Assembly (NCBI RefSeq): GCF_017565645.3
Contig: NZ_CP086136.1
Location: forward strand, 2,959,501-3,023,500
From: Bradyrhizobium barranii subsp. barranii
GTDB lineage: Bacteria; Pseudomonadota; Alphaproteobacteria; Rhizobiales; Xanthobacteraceae
DNA: 64,000 bases
Direction of reading: 5' to 3'
In this document: piece after piece, positions 38,310-47,711 of the stretch
How the letters are laid out: each line of letters begins with the position of its first letter
Numbering within the stretch: the first letter of the stretch is position 1
Made by a program: the position numbers and the translations under genes
The notes under the pieces: generated by a model
Told to the model about the DNA's origin: nothing
The model's input: the letters and a program-made list of their open reading frames with translations, nothing else
Database searches by the model: none

Positions 38310-39407
38310 ATGAGTTTTAGCCTGCCGGACTTTCGCCGCAAATGGTCTTGTCGCGGCTATATGCCCGCAGGCGCGGCAATGGTTACCGCTGCGCTCGGGC
38401 TGTCGCTTGTGCTGGCGGAGCGGGCAGAAGCGCGAAAATATGCTGCGCCGCTGGATATCTTCGGTCTTGGTACACCACGGCCGCGCGCGAAGGTGCACTC
38501 CGCCAGGATACCGCTACCAAAGCCCCGCCCGGAGGAGGCCCCCCAAGCAACGGACGAGGCCGCGCCGGAGGCAGAGGGGAAGCCTTCCGCAGACAAGCCC
38601 AGTGCCAACAAGCCCGCCGAGGCCGCGCCGCCGCCTGAGAAGCAGCTCTCGGCCTGCCGGCTGGCGCTGACCGAGGAGATCGCCGTCGCGCCGTCCATTC
38701 CCGATATTCGCGGCCCCGGCGCCTGCGGCGGTGAGGATCTGGTGCGGCTGGAGGCGATCGTGCTGCCGGACAAGCGCAAGGTGGCGGTCAAGCCGGCGGC
38801 GATCCTCCGCTGCACCATGGCCTCCGCGATCGCCGATTGGGTGCGCAAGGACATGGTGCCGCTGGCGGCGAGCCTCGGCTCGACCATCAGCGACCTCGAC
38901 AATTTCGACAGCTTCGAATGCCGAGGCCGTAACCGCATCGCCGGCGCGATGCTGTCCGAGCACGGCAAGGCCAACGCGCTCGACGTCCGCGCCATCAAGC
39001 TCGCCAACGGGCGGTCGATCGGCCTGACCGACCGCAGCATGCCGCGCGATGTGCGCGAGCGCGTGCTGCATTCGGTCTGCGCGCGCTTTTCCACCGTGCT
39101 CGGTCCGGGCTCGGACTGGTATCACGAGGACCACATCCATCTCGACCTCGCGCAGCGGCGCAATGACTACCGGATTTGTCAGTGGAACGTCTGGGATCCC
39201 CTGCCGCAGGTCGCCCCGTTGCTGCCGGCAGGACGGCCCGAGGAGGCGCCGCCGCGCGAGGTCGCGGCCAGGCCTGAGGCCAAGGATGGAGCCAGGGACG
39301 GAGCTGACGACGAGCCGGCGCAGAAATCCCCTGCGCCGGCGGACAAGTCGGCCGCCGATGGCACCAAAGCCGAGCCGCACAAGCCGGCAACAAAAAAGCG
39401 CCGGTAA
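38310..39407 (+). CDS. Extensin-like C-terminal domain protein (365 aa)
   Basis: Predicted exported or membrane-anchored envelope protein. A hydrophobic segment lies at about residues 20-37. A Pro/Ala/Glu-rich linker (60-112) precedes the extensin-like domain: CRLALTEEIAVAPSI, GACGGEDLVRLEA, SEHGKANALDVRAIKL and WYHEDHIHLDLAQRR, where the His/Asp residues resemble a D,D-peptidase-type metal site (peptidase M15-like). A second Lys/Ala-rich low-complexity tail follows. The stop codon lies in the loop of the following terminator. It converges on the L,D-transpeptidase gene. Confidence 0.87.
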   Translation: MSFSLPDFRRKWSCRGYMPAGAAMVTAALGLSLVLAERAEARKYAAPLDIFGLGTPRPRAKVHSARIPLPKPRPEEAPQATDEAAPEAEGKPSADKPSANKPAEAAPPPEKQLSACRLALTEEIAVAPSIPDIRGPGACGGEDLVRLEAIVLPDKRKVAVKPAAILRCTMASAIADWVRKDMVPLAASLGSTISDLDNFDSFECRGRNRIAGAMLSEHGKANALDVRAIKLANGRSIGLTDRSMPRDVRERVLHSVCARFSTVLGPGSDWYHEDHIHLDLAQRRNDYRICQWNVWDPLPQVAPLLPAGRPEEAPPREVAARPEAKDGARDGADDEPAQKSPAPADKSAADGTKAEPHKPATKKRR

Positions 39408-39420
39408 AACCGGCGCTTTT
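39394..39420. terminator. Bidirectional terminator holding a stop codon in its loop
   Basis: AAAAGCGCCGG (39394-39404), loop TAAAA, CCGGCGCTTTT (39410-39420). The TAA stop of the extensin-like gene is the first three loop bases. The reverse strand also reads as a terminator for the convergent L,D-transpeptidase gene. Confidence 0.85.
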
Positions 39421-39438
39421 GAATGTCCCAGGAGGCGA

Positions 39439-40125
39439 TCAGTAGCTGCCCGCCTGGCCCGTCTGGCTGCCGCCGAGCGCGAGGCGCGAATTGTAGGGCG
39501 AGTCGCCATGCTTCGGCTCGAGCACCACGACGATGGTGCCGACCTTGACGCGGCCATAGAGGTCGATCGCGTCTTCGTTGGTCAGACGGATGCAGCCCGA
39601 CGAGATCGAGGCGCCGATATATTCCGGCTGGTTGGTGCCGTGGATGCGGAACAGCGTGTCCTTGCCGCCGGAGTAGAGATACATCGCGCGGGAGCCCATC
39701 GGATTGTCCGGACCCGGTGCAACGTAGGTCGACACGCCCAGTCGCGAAATCTCGCCCGGGGTCGGATGCCAGGCCGGCCACTCGGTCATGCTGCCAACCT
39801 TGGCAATGCCCGACCAGGCCATGGCTTCTTCGCCGACGGTGATGCCGTAGCGGATCGCCTTGCCGCCATCCATCACCCAGTAGAGGTAATGGTTGTCGGA
39901 ATCGACCACGATCGAGCCCGGCGATTCCTTGCGGTGGTAATCGACGATGGCGCGGCGGAACGGCTCGGCGACGGGGGTGTTCTCGTACCGGACCTTGGCG
40001 AGGAGTTCCTTGTCCTTCGGCTTGAAGGCCTTGGTGTCGGTCGCTTCAAAATGTGTGGCCTGCATGCAGCCCGACAGCATCAGGCCAGCGGCCAAAATAC
40101 CCAGCATAACTTTCAGCGACGACAT
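39439..40125 (-). CDS. L,D-transpeptidase lipoprotein (YkuD domain)
   Basis: Periplasmic cell-wall enzyme of 228 residues. The lipobox LMLSGC at about 15-20 marks a lipoprotein. The YkuD domain shows HGTNQPEYIGASISSGCIRL with catalytic His and Cys, which cross-links peptidoglycan 3-3 or attaches proteins to it. N-terminal residues (VAEPFRRAIVDYHRKESPGS, VVDSDNHYLYWV) match rhizobial Ldt paralogues. ATG 40125 was chosen because it directly precedes the lipoprotein signal; the longer frame has no signal-compatible start. Confidence 0.92.
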   Translation of the reverse strand: MSSLKVMLGILAAGLMLSGCMQATHFEATDTKAFKPKDKELLAKVRYENTPVAEPFRRAIVDYHRKESPGSIVVDSDNHYLYWVMDGGKAIRYGITVGEEAMAWSGIAKVGSMTEWPAWHPTPGEISRLGVSTYVAPGPDNPMGSRAMYLYSGGKDTLFRIHGTNQPEYIGASISSGCIRLTNEDAIDLYGRVKVGTIVVVLEPKHGDSPYNSRLALGGSQTGQAGSY

Positions 40126-40462
40126 GATTTGATTCCAATCGACAACAACTAGCTTTCGCGGGGCTTGAGACGCGCCCAAACCACGACTCCGTTGGGCCCT
40201 ATTATCGTTGAAATCTGCCACAATTCCAGCGTTTCGGACCTTTTCCCGCGCTGCAAGAGCCAAGCTGTGGCTTTTTTGCCGCAAGTTTTGCGCTCCTGTG
40301 CTGGTTTTTAGGCAAAGCACGCCCGACTGTCGATTCCGTGCCACGGTTGGGCCACGGCGCCGCCACAAATGCAAACGCCCCGTTAATGTGCTTGTCATCA
40401 TGAACTTGTCAGAATCGCGCTAAGGGCTGCCAGTCTGTCGCAGGCCCCTGCTGGAGTTGTGC
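40126..40462. other. Divergent promoter region of the L,D-transpeptidase and corA genes
   Basis: About 335 bases with lower GC in places and no gene. It presumably carries both promoters. I could not identify a specific operator or a magnesium riboswitch. Confidence 0.45.
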
Positions 40463-41440
40463 ATGTTTTCTGTGTTCGTTCCCTCCGACTCCTCCCTCAA
40501 GAAAGCGGTCGTCGAGGACCTCGCGGCGGTTCCCGAGCACGCCGTGTGGATCGACCTGGTCAATCCGACTGCGGCTGAGGACAAGGCGGTGGAGCGGCTC
40601 TCGGGCATTGCGATCCCGACCCGGGAGGACATGCAGGAGATCGAGATCTCCAGCCGCCTCTATATCGAGAACAGCGCCCGCTACATGACGGCGACGCTGA
40701 TGTGCCAGTCCGACACCGACATGCCCCGGACCACGGCTGTGACCTTCATTCTCGGCGACCATCGCCTGGTGACGGTGCGCTACGACCAGCCCAAGCCGTT
40801 TGCGCTGGTCGAGGCCAAGCTGGCCCGGTCCTGCGCGCCCGCGATCACCGGCGAGATGGTCCTGATGGAACTGCTGGACGCCGTGATCGACCGCTGCGCC
40901 GACATCCTGGAGCGCTGCGGCGCCGAGATCGACCAGGTCTCGCACGACATCTTCGAGCCCGAGAGCGAACGCCACGGCCACGCCAAGCAATATTCCCAGA
41001 TCCTGATCTCGATCGGGCGGAAGGGCGATCTGACCTCGAAGGTTCGCGAAAGCCTGGTGTCGATCGGCCGCGTCGTCACCTTCCTCTCCGCGGTGGTCGA
41101 GGGCGTGAAATGGTCGAAGGACATGCGCGAGCAGCTCAAGACCATGCAGCGCGACGTCGCCTCGCTGACCGACCACGCCTCTTATCTCTCCAGCAAGATC
41201 ACCTTCGTGCTCGACGCCATGCTGGGCGTCGTCAATCTCGAGCAGAACAACATCATCAAGCTGTTTTCGGTCATGGCGGTTGTCCTGATGCCGCCGACGC
41301 TGATCGCCTCGATCTACGGCATGAATTTCAAGGCGATGCCGGAACTCGAATGGGTCCACGGCTATCCGATGGCGCTGGTGATGATGCTCGCCGCCGCGAT
41401 CGTCCCGTACTGGCTCTTCAAGTGGAAGAAGTGGCTTTGA
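40463..41440 (+). CDS. corA: CorA-type magnesium/divalent cation transporter
   Basis: Inner-membrane pentameric Mg2+ channel of 325 residues. A cytosolic alpha/beta and helical funnel (1-260) is followed by two transmembrane helices. The first ends in the selectivity motif YGMNFKAMPEL (about 293-303). The basic end WLFKWKKWL closes the chain. CTGGAG at 40451-40456 fits ATG 40463 better than the in-frame TTG 40457. The lone gene lies divergent from the L,D-transpeptidase gene. Confidence 0.93.
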   Translation: MFSVFVPSDSSLKKAVVEDLAAVPEHAVWIDLVNPTAAEDKAVERLSGIAIPTREDMQEIEISSRLYIENSARYMTATLMCQSDTDMPRTTAVTFILGDHRLVTVRYDQPKPFALVEAKLARSCAPAITGEMVLMELLDAVIDRCADILERCGAEIDQVSHDIFEPESERHGHAKQYSQILISIGRKGDLTSKVRESLVSIGRVVTFLSAVVEGVKWSKDMREQLKTMQRDVASLTDHASYLSSKITFVLDAMLGVVNLEQNNIIKLFSVMAVVLMPPTLIASIYGMNFKAMPELEWVHGYPMALVMMLAAAIVPYWLFKWKKWL

Positions 41441-41626
41441 TACCTACCGAGACCTTACGCCGTTCAACGAGACACGGTGGTTGGTGTCGCAGAATAGAGC
41501 GGGATTGAGGCCGCGCCGTGATGTGTGCCCGCCGCCCCAATTCCTCCGGTAAAATTTGAGCAGTGGGCTGAACGTTTGCGCGAAACTTGTCTGCGATAAG
41601 CAGCATGTTAGCCGCGAGGAACAGCC

Positions 41627-41845
41627 ATGGTTGAAAAACACATAACGTCGCCCCGCAACGTCATCGATCTGGCGAATTATCGTCAGGTCCTGGCGAGCGG
41701 CAAGGCGTCGTGGATGTCGGCACGCATGTGCCGGCACTGTGGTGCTCCGCTGCTCGACGGTGAGAACGACGACGACTGCTCGACTGCGTTCAGCACGGCC
41801 GCTCCGCGGCTGCGCGATCGGTCGCGTCGGATTCGAGTCGATTGA
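41627..41845 (+). CDS. Small Cys-containing protein of unknown function (72 aa)
   Basis: A 72-residue protein whose centre holds MCRHCGAPLLDGENDDDC, a C-x2-C plus a later Cys resembling a partial zinc ribbon. The N-terminus VIDLANYRQVLASGK and the basic tail LRDRSRRIRVD are typical of small rhizobial hypothetical proteins. GGAACAGCC before the ATG is a weak ribosome binding site. Two hairpins follow its stop. Confidence 0.7.
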   Translation: MVEKHITSPRNVIDLANYRQVLASGKASWMSARMCRHCGAPLLDGENDDDCSTAFSTAAPRLRDRSRRIRVD

Positions 41846-41859
41846 GGAACGGAAGGGTA

Positions 41860-41926
41860 AAGGCGATCCAGGTCCTGCGGCGGCGTTGTCTGGATCGCCT
41901 TGCTTCCCGCGCTTCGAGCGGGAAAA
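41860..41926. terminator. Double hairpin between convergent genes
   Basis: A 12-bp perfect stem (AAGGCGATCCAG 41860-41871, CTGGATCGCCTT 41890-41901) is followed by TTCCCGC/GCGGGAA (41904-41910, 41918-41924). It probably ends the 41627 transcript and the opposing methyltransferase transcript. Confidence 0.6.
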
Positions 41927-41930
41927 TCAT

Positions 41931-42701
41931 CTAGCGCTTCACGATCTGGGCCGTCGAGACGACGGTCTCGGCGATAGCACCGTCGCGACTGAAGGGAGCG
42001 AGATGCTGCCCGACATCGCGCAGCATCTCGTCGGCATTTTCGCCAAGCGCTTCCGGCGATGACGACGAGTAGGTGAGGGTGCGGCGTGTCAGATCCTGCA
42101 CACTGATTGTGTGGCTGGTCTCAACCGTGACGAGCTCGGTGGGCTGAAAGGCGCTGCCGCGAAAGAACGCCGGCAAGTCGCGATGGGTGCGCGTGCCCAT
42201 GCCTGCCTCCTCCCAGAGCTTGGCCGGTGACCAGCGGCGGCGGACGTCGTTGTAGCCATCGAGCCACGGGTTGCTGCCGTCGGTGGCCGAGAACGAGGCG
42301 CAGATCAGAATTGCCCCATCGCGCGCGACCAGTCGATCGAGCCGCGCAAGCGTCGGCTCACGATCCATCCAATGCAGCGCGCGGCCGATGGTCACGACGT
42401 CGAATGCGCCGATGTCGGGGCTAAGCGTCTCGACCTTGCCTTCGATCAACGTGAGTGCGTGGCCAGCGCTCGCAGCCGCGCGTCGCGCCGCATCGAGCAT
42501 CGCAGGTTCAGGGTCGACGCCGACGATGCGGCCGACATAGGGGCCGAAGCCGAGCGCCAGGAGTCCGGGTCCGGTGCCGAGGTCTATCAGGCTGCTCTGT
42601 TTGGTGAGACCAAGCTTGTGCGCGACGCTGCGAAAGAATTCGCTCGGGTAGGGCGGCCGCAAATGCTCGTAGAGTGACGCAGTGCTCGCGAACCGGCCCA
42701 T
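41931..42701 (-). CDS. Class I SAM-dependent methyltransferase (256 aa)
   Basis: Rossmann-fold methyltransferase. Motif I LIDLGTGPGLLALGFG is at about 38-53, then VGVDPEPAMLDAARR, and FDVVTIGRALHWMDREPTL (motif post-I and II). The layout is that of UbiE/Coq5-like Methyltransf_11 enzymes acting on small molecules. ATG 42701 with AGGCGAAG before it was chosen; the upstream frame lies in the neighbouring SDR gene. It starts 17 bases after the SDR stop, so the two are probably co-transcribed. Confidence 0.88.
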   Translation of the reverse strand: MGRFASTASLYEHLRPPYPSEFFRSVAHKLGLTKQSSLIDLGTGPGLLALGFGPYVGRIVGVDPEPAMLDAARRAAASAGHALTLIEGKVETLSPDIGAFDVVTIGRALHWMDREPTLARLDRLVARDGAILICASFSATDGSNPWLDGYNDVRRRWSPAKLWEEAGMGTRTHRDLPAFFRGSAFQPTELVTVETSHTISVQDLTRRTLTYSSSSPEALGENADEMLRDVGQHLAPFSRDGAIAETVVSTAQIVKR

Positions 42702-42718
42702 GCTTCGCCTGCCTGGCC

Positions 42719-43477
42719 TTACACGTGCTGGCCGCCGTTGATGTGGATCTCGGCGCCGTTGACGTAAGAGCTGGTGTCCGTGCACAGCACGTAGATGATC
42801 TTGGCGACCTCGTCGGGCGTGCCGAGCCGGTGCATCGGGATCTGCTGGTCGACGATCTTCTCGGTGCCCGGCGACAGGATCGAGGTGTCGATCTCGCCCG
42901 GTGCGATCGCGTTGACGCGGACGCCGACGCGGCCGAAATCGGAGGCCATTTCGCGCGTCAGGGATGCAAGCGCGGCTTTCGATGTGGCATAGGCGGCGCC
43001 CGCAAAGGGATGCACGCGCGAGCCCGCGATCGAGGTGACGTTCACGACCGAGCCCCTGGCCGCCTTTAACTCCTCGATCAATCCCCGCGCGATCATGATC
43101 GGTGCGAAGAAATTGACGTGGAAGACGTGCGTCCAGGTGTCGAGGTCGGTGTCGACCGAGCCAAGCCGCGAGCCGCCCGGACCCTTCGGCGAGATCGCGG
43201 CGTTGTTGACGAGCGCATGCAGCATGCCGCCTTCGAGCCGGTTGCGGATGTCGGTGATCGCGCGCGCGGTGTCCAGGGTGTTGCCGAGGTCGACCTGGAT
43301 GTGATCCTCGGGGCCGGCGTCCCACGGACAATCCTCGGGGAAGGGATGCCGCGAGCAGGTGATGACGCGCCAGCCCGCCGACGAGAACCGGATCACGGTG
43401 GCGTGGCCGATGCCGCGGCTCGCTCCGGTCAGGAGCAGCGTGCGGCGCGGCGCATTGGACGAATGCGGCATGGACAT
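42719..43477 (-). CDS. SDR-family oxidoreductase (classical, 252 aa)
   Basis: NAD(P)-dependent short-chain dehydrogenase. Cofactor motif TGASRGIGHA (about 17-26), NNAAISPKGPG, catalytic Ser in VNVTSIAGS and Tyr/Lys in AAYATSKAALASL. The C-terminal GGQHV end is intact. It is the middle gene of a minus-strand run pdxH-SDR-methyltransferase; the gap after pdxH is 19 bases. The substrate cannot be read from the sequence. Confidence 0.92.
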   Translation of the reverse strand: MSMPHSSNAPRRTLLLTGASRGIGHATVIRFSSAGWRVITCSRHPFPEDCPWDAGPEDHIQVDLGNTLDTARAITDIRNRLEGGMLHALVNNAAISPKGPGGSRLGSVDTDLDTWTHVFHVNFFAPIMIARGLIEELKAARGSVVNVTSIAGSRVHPFAGAAYATSKAALASLTREMASDFGRVGVRVNAIAPGEIDTSILSPGTEKIVDQQIPMHRLGTPDEVAKIIYVLCTDTSSYVNGAEIHINGGQHV

Positions 43478-43496
43478 CTTTCAGGTCGGCCTAAGC

Positions 43497-44138
43497 TCAG
43501 GGATACATCCGCGTCTTGGACCATGGCTGGCCGGCCGCGTCACGGCGAAATTCGATACGGTCGTGCAGGCGGAACGGGCGGTCGTGCCAGAACTCGATAC
43601 GCGAGGGCGTGATGCGCCAGCCGCTCCAGCCCGGCGGCCGCGGCACCTCGCCGATGATGTGCTTGGCCGCGACTTTGGCGATGGCTTGTTCGAAGGCGAA
43701 GCGGCTTTCCAGCGCCTCGGACTGCTTGCTCGCCCAGGCGCCGATCTGCGCCTGCTTGGGACGGGTGGCGAAGTAAGCGTCGGCCTCGGCGTCGGTCACC
43801 GGCGTCACGTTGCCGCGGATGCGGACCTGACGGCGCAGCGACTTCCAGTGAAAAAGTAACGCCGCCTTAGGATTTGCGGCGAGTTCGCGGCCCTTCTGGC
43901 TCGCGATGTGGCTGTAGAAGACGAAACCGTCGGCATCGAAGCCCTTCATCAGCACCATGCGCACGTCTGGCAGCCCGTCGGGGTCGACGGTTGCGAGCGC
44001 CATGGCGTTCGGATCGTTCGGCTCGCTCTTGATCGCCTCGTTCAGCCAGGCCTCGAACAGCGCAAATGGCTCGTCGGCTGTGGTGAAATCACCGGATGTT
44101 AAGGGTGTCTGGTGTTTCATCGAGGTCGTGTCGGTCAT
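43497..44138 (-). CDS. pdxH: Pyridoxamine 5'-phosphate oxidase
   Basis: FMN-dependent enzyme of 213 residues that oxidises pyridoxine or pyridoxamine phosphate to PLP. Visible motifs are [45 protein letters not shown] (FMN binding), RIRGNVTPV and the C-terminal signature [17 protein letters not shown] followed by RLHDRIEF and YP. It is first in a likely operon with the SDR and methyltransferase genes and is divergent from the lipoprotein gene at 44252. Confidence 0.95.
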   Translation of the reverse strand: MTDTTSMKHQTPLTSGDFTTADEPFALFEAWLNEAIKSEPNDPNAMALATVDPDGLPDVRMVLMKGFDADGFVFYSHIASQKGRELAANPKAALLFHWKSLRRQVRIRGNVTPVTDAEADAYFATRPKQAQIGAWASKQSEALESRFAFEQAIAKVAAKHIIGEVPRPPGWSGWRITPSRIEFWHDRPFRLHDRIEFRRDAAGQPWSKTRMYP

Positions 44139-44251
44139 GTCCGGAGTCCGAATTGCGTCCCGCGGCCCAAAACGCGTTGTTGTCCGCTACCGCCCTATAT
44201 AGGGCATGGGGACGCGTTGGCCTATCGGCGATCCGGCCGTCCGGCTTTGTC

Positions 44252-44659
44252 ATGACTATGATTCTGATCGGGCTCGGCTCCGGCGGCTGCAGCTTTTCCC
44301 GCAACGACACCAGCGCCTACGCCAAGGCCGACGACAGCGACCTGACCGGCTCGATCGCGCGGCCGGCAAAGGACGCCCCGCCGACCGACACCGATCTTGC
44401 CTTCGCCCGTAACGCCGCCTCCGACGTCCTGAGCAAGGGCGACAAGGATTCCAGCCAGCACTGGGAGAATCCGGAAACCGGAGCGCGCGGCTCGGTGACG
44501 CCGATCGCGCAGTCCTATGCCGCCGAGGACGGCCGCAAGTGCCGGGACTTCCTGGCGAGCTACGTCAATGGCAGCACCGAAAGCTGGCTCCAGGGCGCCG
44601 GCTGCCAAAGCAGCCGTGGCCGTTGGGAGATTCATACGCTAAAGCCGTGGCGGAGCTAG
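44252..44659 (+). CDS. RT0821/Lpp0805-type surface lipoprotein (135 aa)
   Basis: Predicted lipoprotein with a lipobox-like LGSGGC at about residues 8-13. The C-terminal domain (WENPETGARGSVTPI, CRDFLASYVNGSTESWLQGAGC, RGRWEI) matches the RT0821/Lpp0805 17-kDa-antigen-like family. From ATG 44252 the n-region lacks positive charge. The open frame continues upstream with basic residues (RAWGRVGLSAIRPSG), so a non-ATG start such as TTG 44179 is possible. It is divergent from pdxH. Confidence 0.75.
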   Translation: MTMILIGLGSGGCSFSRNDTSAYAKADDSDLTGSIARPAKDAPPTDTDLAFARNAASDVLSKGDKDSSQHWENPETGARGSVTPIAQSYAAEDGRKCRDFLASYVNGSTESWLQGAGCQSSRGRWEIHTLKPWRS

Positions 44660-44769
44660 GAATCGGCTCCGCGGCTAGTTGCAAAAATGCCACTCGCCTC
44701 CCACATGACCAGCAGATGGGGCGGGGAGCCCTTTGAACAATTCGATTTCTCTTGAAGGAGACGTGACGG

Positions 44770-45732
44770 ATGCGCGACCCCTATGAGGTCTTGGGGGTGC
44801 CGCGGAGCGCCAACGCTGCCGCGATCAAGAGCGCCTATCGCAAGCTTGCCAAGAAGCACCATCCCGACAGCAACAAGGATGACCCCAAGGCCGCCGAGCG
44901 CTTCTCCGAGATCAATTCGGCGAACGAGATCATCGGCGACGAGGACAAGCGCAAGCAGTTCGACCGCGGCGAGATCGACGCCGACGGCAAGCCGCGCTTC
45001 CAGGGTTTTCCGGGCGGCGGCGGGCCACGCGGCCGTGCAGGTCCCGGCGGGTTCGAAAGCTATACGTTCCGCAGTGGCGGCGCGGGCCCTGGCCAGGGCG
45101 GCGGTGCATTCGAGGACATCCTCAACAGCATGTTCGGCGGGACGCGTGGTGCGCGGCCCGGGGCCGGCGGCGCCGGGCAGTTCGAATTCGACACCGGCGG
45201 GATCGGCCTCGATCTCGACGTCAATGTCGCGATGTCCGTCTCGCTGGAAGAATCGGTCAAGGGTGGCGAGAAGCGCGTCCGGCTGCCGACGGGCAAGGAG
45301 CTCAACGTCAAGATTCCGGCCGGCGTCACCGAGGGCCAGCAGATCCGGTTGCGGGGGCAGGGCGAGAGCGCTCAGGGCCATCCGCCGGGCGATCTCCTGA
45401 TCACGATCAGCATCGCGCCGCACCCGTTTTTCAAGATCGAGGGTGCCGACCTCAGGATCGACCTGCCGGTCACGCTCTACGAGGCGGTGCTCGGCGGCAA
45501 GGTCCGCGTGCCGACCCTCGGCAATGCCGTGGAACTGTCGGTCCCGAAAAACACCTCCAGCGGCCGGACCTTCCGCCTCAAGGGCAAGGGATTGCCAAAA
45601 GCCGGCGGAACCGGGGATCTCTTCGTTACCATCAGGATTATGCTACCGGACGGGAACGACGCCGAGCTTGAGGCATTGATGGAGAAGTGGCGGGACCAAC
45701 ACCCCTACAATCCACGTAGCGGGCTTGGCTAA
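44770..45732 (+). CDS. DnaJ-like co-chaperone (class B J-protein, CbpA type)
   Basis: Cytosolic J-domain protein of 320 residues that would stimulate DnaK. The J-domain spans 1-68 with HPD in [12 protein letters not shown] Gly/Phe-rich linker (75-135) follows, then two C-terminal beta domains ([34 protein letters not shown], [17 protein letters not shown]). There is no zinc-finger domain, so it is not DnaJ itself. AAGGAG precedes the ATG. Confidence 0.92.
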   Translation: MRDPYEVLGVPRSANAAAIKSAYRKLAKKHHPDSNKDDPKAAERFSEINSANEIIGDEDKRKQFDRGEIDADGKPRFQGFPGGGGPRGRAGPGGFESYTFRSGGAGPGQGGGAFEDILNSMFGGTRGARPGAGGAGQFEFDTGGIGLDLDVNVAMSVSLEESVKGGEKRVRLPTGKELNVKIPAGVTEGQQIRLRGQGESAQGHPPGDLLITISIAPHPFFKIEGADLRIDLPVTLYEAVLGGKVRVPTLGNAVELSVPKNTSSGRTFRLKGKGLPKAGGTGDLFVTIRIMLPDGNDAELEALMEKWRDQHPYNPRSGLG

Positions 45733-46174
45733 GGCATGATCCGGACCCGGGGGCCGCGTGAGCGCGAGGCGTTCATTTGGCGTTCAGCGGCTTTCCGAAA
45801 AGATCATGCGCAGAGAAAACTGCTGAAGCGTGAGCCATCGCGCTTTAGGGCGAAGTCGCAACTGAAGGGGGGTCTCCCAGAGGTCCAGAGCATCTCTCGA
45901 CAGATGATGCTCGTCATATGCCTGAGGCGTGAGAGCGCCTCTCGGCCCATGTGGTTCGACGTGTCGGCTGTCCGGCGGGGCAGTCGATAATAGGTGCGGC
46001 CTCGAGAGGGGGACCAGCGCGGTACCAAAAACCCCAATCGAGGCCGCCCGCGTCGATCGGCGGATCGAACGCTACTCATTTTCTCGTGAGCATCCGGTGC
46101 GATAATGAGACGCACCCATGTCTTGATTCCAAATTTTCAATGTCGGAATCGAGGCACCGCCTTCAAGCGGTTGC
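45733..46174. other. Non-coding region downstream of the dnaJ-like gene
   Basis: About 440 bases. The first 80 (45735-45815) contain a degraded copy of the GCATGATCCGG / CTTTCCGAAAAGATCATGC intergenic repeat. The remainder has only short open frames without ribosome binding sites. No RNA gene is recognised. Confidence 0.5.
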
Positions 46175-46945
46175 TCAGGTACCGTTTTTCTCGGCTTGGT
46201 CGTAGACCGCCTGCGCGACCTTGGTCAGGCGATCGCGATCGCTGCCGCCGCTGACGACGTAGCCGACGCCGCGCTCGGCCCAGAACAGTGCGCCGTCCTT
46301 GTCGGCCTTGGCGTAGCGCATCTGAGTCGCGCCGGTCTCGGTCTTGGCGGTGTAGATCGTGTATCGCTCGCCCGAGGCGCCCTCATACATCAGGAACGAC
46401 GCCGGACCGTTCGGCCCCGGCAAGAGCCGGCCGCCGACGAGCTTCAGCCCGCTCGCCTCCAGGTTCGGCGCGAACACGGTCCAGCCGCAGCGCCTGGTCA
46501 GCCAGGCCTGGAGATGATCGCGCTCGTTGCCGCCGACCTCGACCGGGTGGCGAACCTCGACGACATAGAGGCGGTGGGCGTCAAGCGCGTCCGCCGTAAA
46601 GCTCTGGAAGGTCGAGGGGGCGTTGGCCGCGCCATGCGCCACCCAACCGGCGGTGCCGCCGGCCACGAAGGCGACCAGCACAGCCGCCGCGGCGGCATAG
46701 AACCATTGCCGGGGACGGCGCTCCAGCCGCTCGAGCTCCAGCCGGGCCGGCACCGGCTCCTGGACGACAGAGTCGTAACGCGCGTGAAGCATCTCGGCCA
46801 TGGCGCGCCAGGACTGCACGCGTCCGGCATCGTCAGGGTGTGCGGCAAGCCAGGCCTCGACGTCGGCGCGGCGCTCGGCCGGCAGCTCGCCGTCGACATA
46901 GGCGTGCAGCTCGTCTTCGGTAATGGGAATATTATGGTCGTTCAT
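46175..46945 (-). CDS. Anti-sigma factor, membrane-bound (256 aa)
   Basis: Partner of the ECF sigma factor encoded just upstream. The cytosolic N-terminal domain (TEDELHAYVDGELPAERRADVEAW) is the anti-sigma fold typical of alphaproteobacterial transmembrane regulators and lacks the zinc HxxxCxxC motif. One transmembrane helix (WFYAAAAAVLVAFVAGG, about 87-108) and a periplasmic sensor domain (110-256) with VEVRHPVEVGGNERDHLQAW and a single CG pair follow. It starts 106 bases after the sigma gene on the same strand. Confidence 0.88.
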   Translation of the reverse strand: MNDHNIPITEDELHAYVDGELPAERRADVEAWLAAHPDDAGRVQSWRAMAEMLHARYDSVVQEPVPARLELERLERRPRQWFYAAAAAVLVAFVAGGTAGWVAHGAANAPSTFQSFTADALDAHRLYVVEVRHPVEVGGNERDHLQAWLTRRCGWTVFAPNLEASGLKLVGGRLLPGPNGPASFLMYEGASGERYTIYTAKTETGATQMRYAKADKDGALFWAERGVGYVVSGGSDRDRLTKVAQAVYDQAEKNGT

Positions 46946-47051
46946 ATCGATCGTCTCTGGCTCTGCGGCCCAAAATGTCTTTCGCGGTTCAATTGCGTTG
47001 CTTCCCGCTCCATGCAGGCCAAGCGACCTGCGCGATGTATCAACACTGCCA

Positions 47052-47540
47052 TCACTTCACCCGCTTGAGCGCCGGGCGCTCACCTTCCAGCGAGGCTTTG
47101 ACGTGGGCTCTCGCCCGCGCCAGGCGCGACATCACAGTGCCGATCGGCACACCCTGGATGTCGGCGACCTCGCGGTAGCTCATGCCCTCCAGCATCACCA
47201 GCAGAAGGACCGAGCGCTGCTCCTCGACCAGCGTCGCCAGCGCCTTCTCGATGTCGCGCCCTTCGGCCTCGGTCCCGCTGGCATCCGGATTGTTCTCCGT
47301 CAGCTGCGTGAATTGCGGGCGTCTTGCCAACGAGCGCCGCCGGTTCTTGTTGAGATTGGTCAAGATCGTATAGAGCCAGCTCCTGACATCGCCTCCGAGG
47401 AACAGGCGCTCCGAACGCAGCGCCCGCACCAGCGTATCCTGCACCAGGTCGTCGGCCGCATCCGCATCGCGCGTGAGCGCGCGGGCGTAGCGGCGCAACG
47501 CCGGGATCATGGCTTCCACACTCTGGCGAAACGCACTCAT
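47052..47540 (-). CDS. ECF-family RNA polymerase sigma factor (162 aa)
   Basis: Extracytoplasmic-function sigma factor. Region 2 is MIPALRRYARALTRDADAAD and LVQDTLVRAL, with RSWLYTILTNLNKNRRR. Region 4 holds the HTH MSYREVADIQGVPIGTVMSRLARAR. ATG 47540 was chosen over the in-frame start at 47579 because the ECF fold begins there. Its activity is presumably held by the anti-sigma factor downstream. The signal and regulon are unknown. Confidence 0.92.
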   Translation of the reverse strand: MSAFRQSVEAMIPALRRYARALTRDADAADDLVQDTLVRALRSERLFLGGDVRSWLYTILTNLNKNRRRSLARRPQFTQLTENNPDASGTEAEGRDIEKALATLVEEQRSVLLLVMLEGMSYREVADIQGVPIGTVMSRLARARAHVKASLEGERPALKRVK

Positions 47541-47616
47541 GCCGTCTTGACGTCCTGGTGTTCGGCGCGAGCGCCTCAATCATCATAACACCCGAACGGA
47601 ACGGCTATTCCGGCGC

Positions 47617-47644
47617 TTGAAACAGCGTTAACGCCGCGTATTAG
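47617..47644 (+). promoter_or_regulatory. Candidate sigma-70 promoter of fabI
   Basis: TTGAAA (47617-47622), a 16-base spacer containing the palindrome GCGTTAACGC, and TATTAG (47639-47644), about 67 bases before the fabI start. Confidence 0.35.
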
Positions 47645-47711
47645 GACTGTACCGCGAAGGAGGGCTGGTGTACCTCCAGACCTCAACGAGAGCTCGACGG
47701 GACGTTAGCAA

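Noticed and set aside
45736..46115. Short frames downstream of the dnaJ-like gene on both strands
   Set aside because: They overlap a degenerate intergenic repeat, lack start signals and show no conserved pattern.
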